Origin: Methylocapsa sp.
GTDB taxonomy: Bacteria; Pseudomonadota; Alphaproteobacteria; Rhizobiales; Beijerinckiaceae
Direction: 5' to 3'
DNA length: 6,677 nucleotides
NCBI GenBank assembly: GCA_003162995.1
Contig: PLUZ01000571.1
Location: 1-6,677 of the forward strand
A program made the translations under genes and the position numbers. Every line of letters begins with the position of its first letter. Position 1 is the first letter of the stretch. Under the pieces are notes generated by a model. The model did not search any database. It was not told the DNA's origin and worked only from the letters and a program-made list of their open reading frames with translations. This document shows, one piece after another, positions 5,463 through 6,677 of the stretch.

Positions 5463-5792
5463 TCAGTGCTTCACCGGCGCTCCGCGCGCGACTTCCGCCG
5501 CCGTCTTCAACGCCAAGAGAAAGAACGCCATCGGACTGTCGTCCCTTTTGGCTTTAGCCAATCTCCGATTCTGCAAAAGCCTCACGAGATCGCGCACCTC
5601 TTGCAACAGGTCGCTTTCCATGTGTTCGCTTCGCCCGTTCGGCGGCCCGCTCGTGTTCAGCAGATACATCTGCAATTCAGCGAATGCAGCCAGATATGTC
5701 TCCCGTTCAATCTCGGTAAGATGGGGGTTCTCTTGGGGCCTGTTCTTCTCGCGATTCAGATTGTCAAAAAATTTGCCTTCGTCCCATGCCAT
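5463..5792 (-). CDS. Unknown 109-residue soluble protein downstream of the relaxase fragment
   Basis: ATG at 5792 is chosen over an in-frame upstream start because GAGGGAG (complement of 5800-5806) sits seven bases before it. The 109-residue product is soluble and mostly helical: a charged N-terminus (MAWDEGKFFDNLNREKNRPQ), helix-forming LTEIERETYLAAFAELQMYL, a Gly/Pro/Asn-rich turn (48-55), another amphipathic helix (LLQEVRDLVRLLQNRRLAKA) and a final Ala/Leu-rich helix. I see no catalytic motif, signal peptide or cysteine. It reads in the same direction as the TraA fragment and HTH remnant, so it may belong to a mobilisation operon, perhaps as a small transfer or maintenance accessory. I do not recognise a family. 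Confidence 0.7.
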   Translation of the reverse strand: MAWDEGKFFDNLNREKNRPQENPHLTEIERETYLAAFAELQMYLLNTSGPPNGRSEHMESDLLQEVRDLVRLLQNRRLAKAKRDDSPMAFFLLALKTAAEVARGAPVKH

Positions 5793-5817
5793 CTTTCTAC
5801 TCCCTCGGTGCCGGTCC

Positions 5818-5913
5818 TCAGTTAAACGGCTTGCCTCCAAAGCGCCGCGCGCCTTTCTCGTAATAAAGCCGGTACAGCGTTCGCACGCTTACGCCGGTTC
5901 GCGCGGCCGCACG
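5818..5913 (-). pseudogene. HTH gene remnant (resolvase/invertase-type C-terminus)
   Basis: The minus strand reads RAAARTGVSVRTLYRLYYEK, then GARRFGGKPFN and a stop at 5818-5820. The ARTGVSVRTLYR segment is a typical helix-turn-helix like the C-terminal DNA-binding part of serine recombinases or small HTH proteins. An in-frame TAG (5914-5916) precedes it, the codons before that read WPYGRLIRITAVA, and no start codon with a ribosome site is visible. It lies in a different frame from the TraA fragment, so it is not its tail. It is probably the end of a broken gene; 25 bases separate it from the 109-residue gene. Confidence 0.4.
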
Positions 5914-5966
5914 CTATGCGACCGCCGTGATCCTGATCAGCCTACCGTACGGCCACGACTCACCCC

Positions 5967-5980
5967 GCCGCCTCGGCGGC
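5967..5980. repeat. GC hairpin just after the TraA fragment
   Basis: GCCGC-CTCG-GCGGC forms a compact stem four bases beyond the TraA stop codon (5985-5987, minus strand). No T-run follows in the minus direction, so it is at best a weak terminator. Confidence 0.4.
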
Positions 5981-5984
5981 AAAG

Positions 5985-6677
5985 TTATCGCTCGCCGCCT
6001 CCAAACGCCGCCAATTGCGCGGCGTTCATGCCGACATCCTCGCCCTCGATCGTCGTAAACCCAGTCTCATCGACAAGCACGAGCTTCGCCTTCACCGCCC
6101 GTGCCGCCGCCAACATCCAGTCCTTCTGCTTCTGGCTGAGCCTTTTGACATCGTTCACCACCAAGACATCATTCGGCTCAAGCTGATCTTGCCTTTTCAT
6201 CCACCGCCCCAAAAGCCCGTGCACCGCGACACTCTTGATTCCCCATGTCTTCTCGAAGGCTTTCGCCTTTTCGTAAGTGAGCCCGACCCCGCGCACCTTT
6301 AGACCCGCCGCCTCCCACACAGCCGCCGCTTCGCGCAAGCTTACAACACTCGCCTTTTCACCCTCCGGCTCCCCCGGAGGACCACCATGACAACTCTCCC
6401 TGGGCACCGCGATCCCGCCAACCGCCCGTGTGCTAAAGATTTCCTCGCCGTTTGCACCGTTACCCAAACGAACGATCTCGACCGAGGACTCCACACGCGC
6501 CAGCGCTGTCGCAAACTGCTCAGCGCCAACGGTGTTGGCTTCCACGAACCGTTCCAACTCCTGCCAGGTGAAAGAGGACCGTTCACGCATCAGTGCAGCC
6601 AGCACCAGACCAGGCTCCGCAACAATCCGCTCCCCATTTCTCCATGCGATCTCCGCATCCTCGGCTCCCCTGCCGGT
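5985..6677 (-). CDS. traA: Ti-type conjugative relaxase TraA, partial, with degenerate and truncated helicase domain
   Basis: The minus strand is open from the right edge to TAA at 5985-5987, showing 230 residues. Visible residues 10-18 (IAWRNGERI), then VLAALMRERSSFTWQELERF and GAEQF (51-55), are the linker between the relaxase and helicase halves of TraA-family MOBQ proteins. The relaxase half lies outside the window. REAAAVWEAAGLKVRGVGL (115-133) matches the segment after the P-loop, but the P-loop itself is replaced by GEPEGEKA (102-109), and the stretch before it seems 40 or more residues too short. Walker B, normally VLVIDEAG, reads VLVVNDVK (171-178). The protein ends shortly after the third helicase motif region (LVLVDETGFTTIE), hundreds of residues early. 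ATP-driven unwinding is therefore unlikely. It is either a decaying gene or a helicase-like domain kept for binding. Confidence 0.75.
   Translation of the reverse strand, partial: TGRGAEDAEIAWRNGERIVAEPGLVLAALMRERSSFTWQELERFVEANTVGAEQFATALARVESSVEIVRLGNGANGEEIFSTRAVGGIAVPRESCHGGPPGEPEGEKASVVSLREAAAVWEAAGLKVRGVGLTYEKAKAFEKTWGIKSVAVHGLLGRWMKRQDQLEPNDVLVVNDVKRLSQKQKDWMLAAARAVKAKLVLVDETGFTTIEGEDVGMNAAQLAAFGGGER

Noticed and set aside
5452..6186. 244-codon plus-strand frame
   Set aside because: It runs antisense to the 109-residue gene and the TraA fragment, is Ser/Arg/Pro-rich and has no domain.

Overview
The window looks like accessory, plasmid- or island-type DNA from a GC-rich alphaproteobacterium. 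The basis is a relaxase fragment of the Ti-plasmid TraA family, a BigR-like ArsR regulator, a Tn554-like recombinase module and consistently G/C-ending codons. I assign no genus.

Left part (1-930): a minus-strand ArsR-family regulator runs off the left edge. It is divergent from a short exported protein or lipoprotein gene. The 63 bp between them hold a well-formed minus-strand promoter with an AT-rich palindrome (TTAG-N6-CTAA) between its -35 and -10 boxes, the expected layout for autoregulation and control of the divergent gene. The exported gene takes its stop codon from the first copy of a dispersed repeat (A), so its 3' end is probably lost.

Centre (896-4421): a compact plus-strand operon of overlapping genes. 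It holds the C-terminal part of a tyrosine recombinase whose first codons come from repeat A (a decapitated gene), a full-length 624-residue tyrosine recombinase with all catalytic residues and a Cys-rich tail, and a 156-residue HTH/coiled-coil protein. The order and sizes resemble tnpA-tnpB-tnpC of Tn554-type elements. A possible small ORF and a strong hairpin terminator close the operon. With its first recombinase truncated, the module may be immobile.

Right-centre (4471-5462): repeat copies B and C flank a 73-residue plus-strand gene with a good ribosome binding site and a textbook GCAA-loop terminator. A nested inverted repeat sits at the edge of copy B. A gene-free GC-rich stretch (5244-5462) holds a short direct repeat and mutually exclusive hairpins, and is a weak candidate oriT or attenuator.

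Right part (5463-6677, minus strand): a TraA-type relaxase enters from the right edge, but its helicase domain has lost recognisable Walker motifs and ends early. It is followed by a small HTH gene remnant and a 109-residue unknown gene with a strong ribosome binding site.

Overall the region looks like a mosaic of decaying transfer and transposition genes, joined or cut at copies of one dispersed repeat. I see no RNA genes and no CRISPR array. The least explained items are the three-copy repeat, the degenerate TraA helicase and the two small genes.
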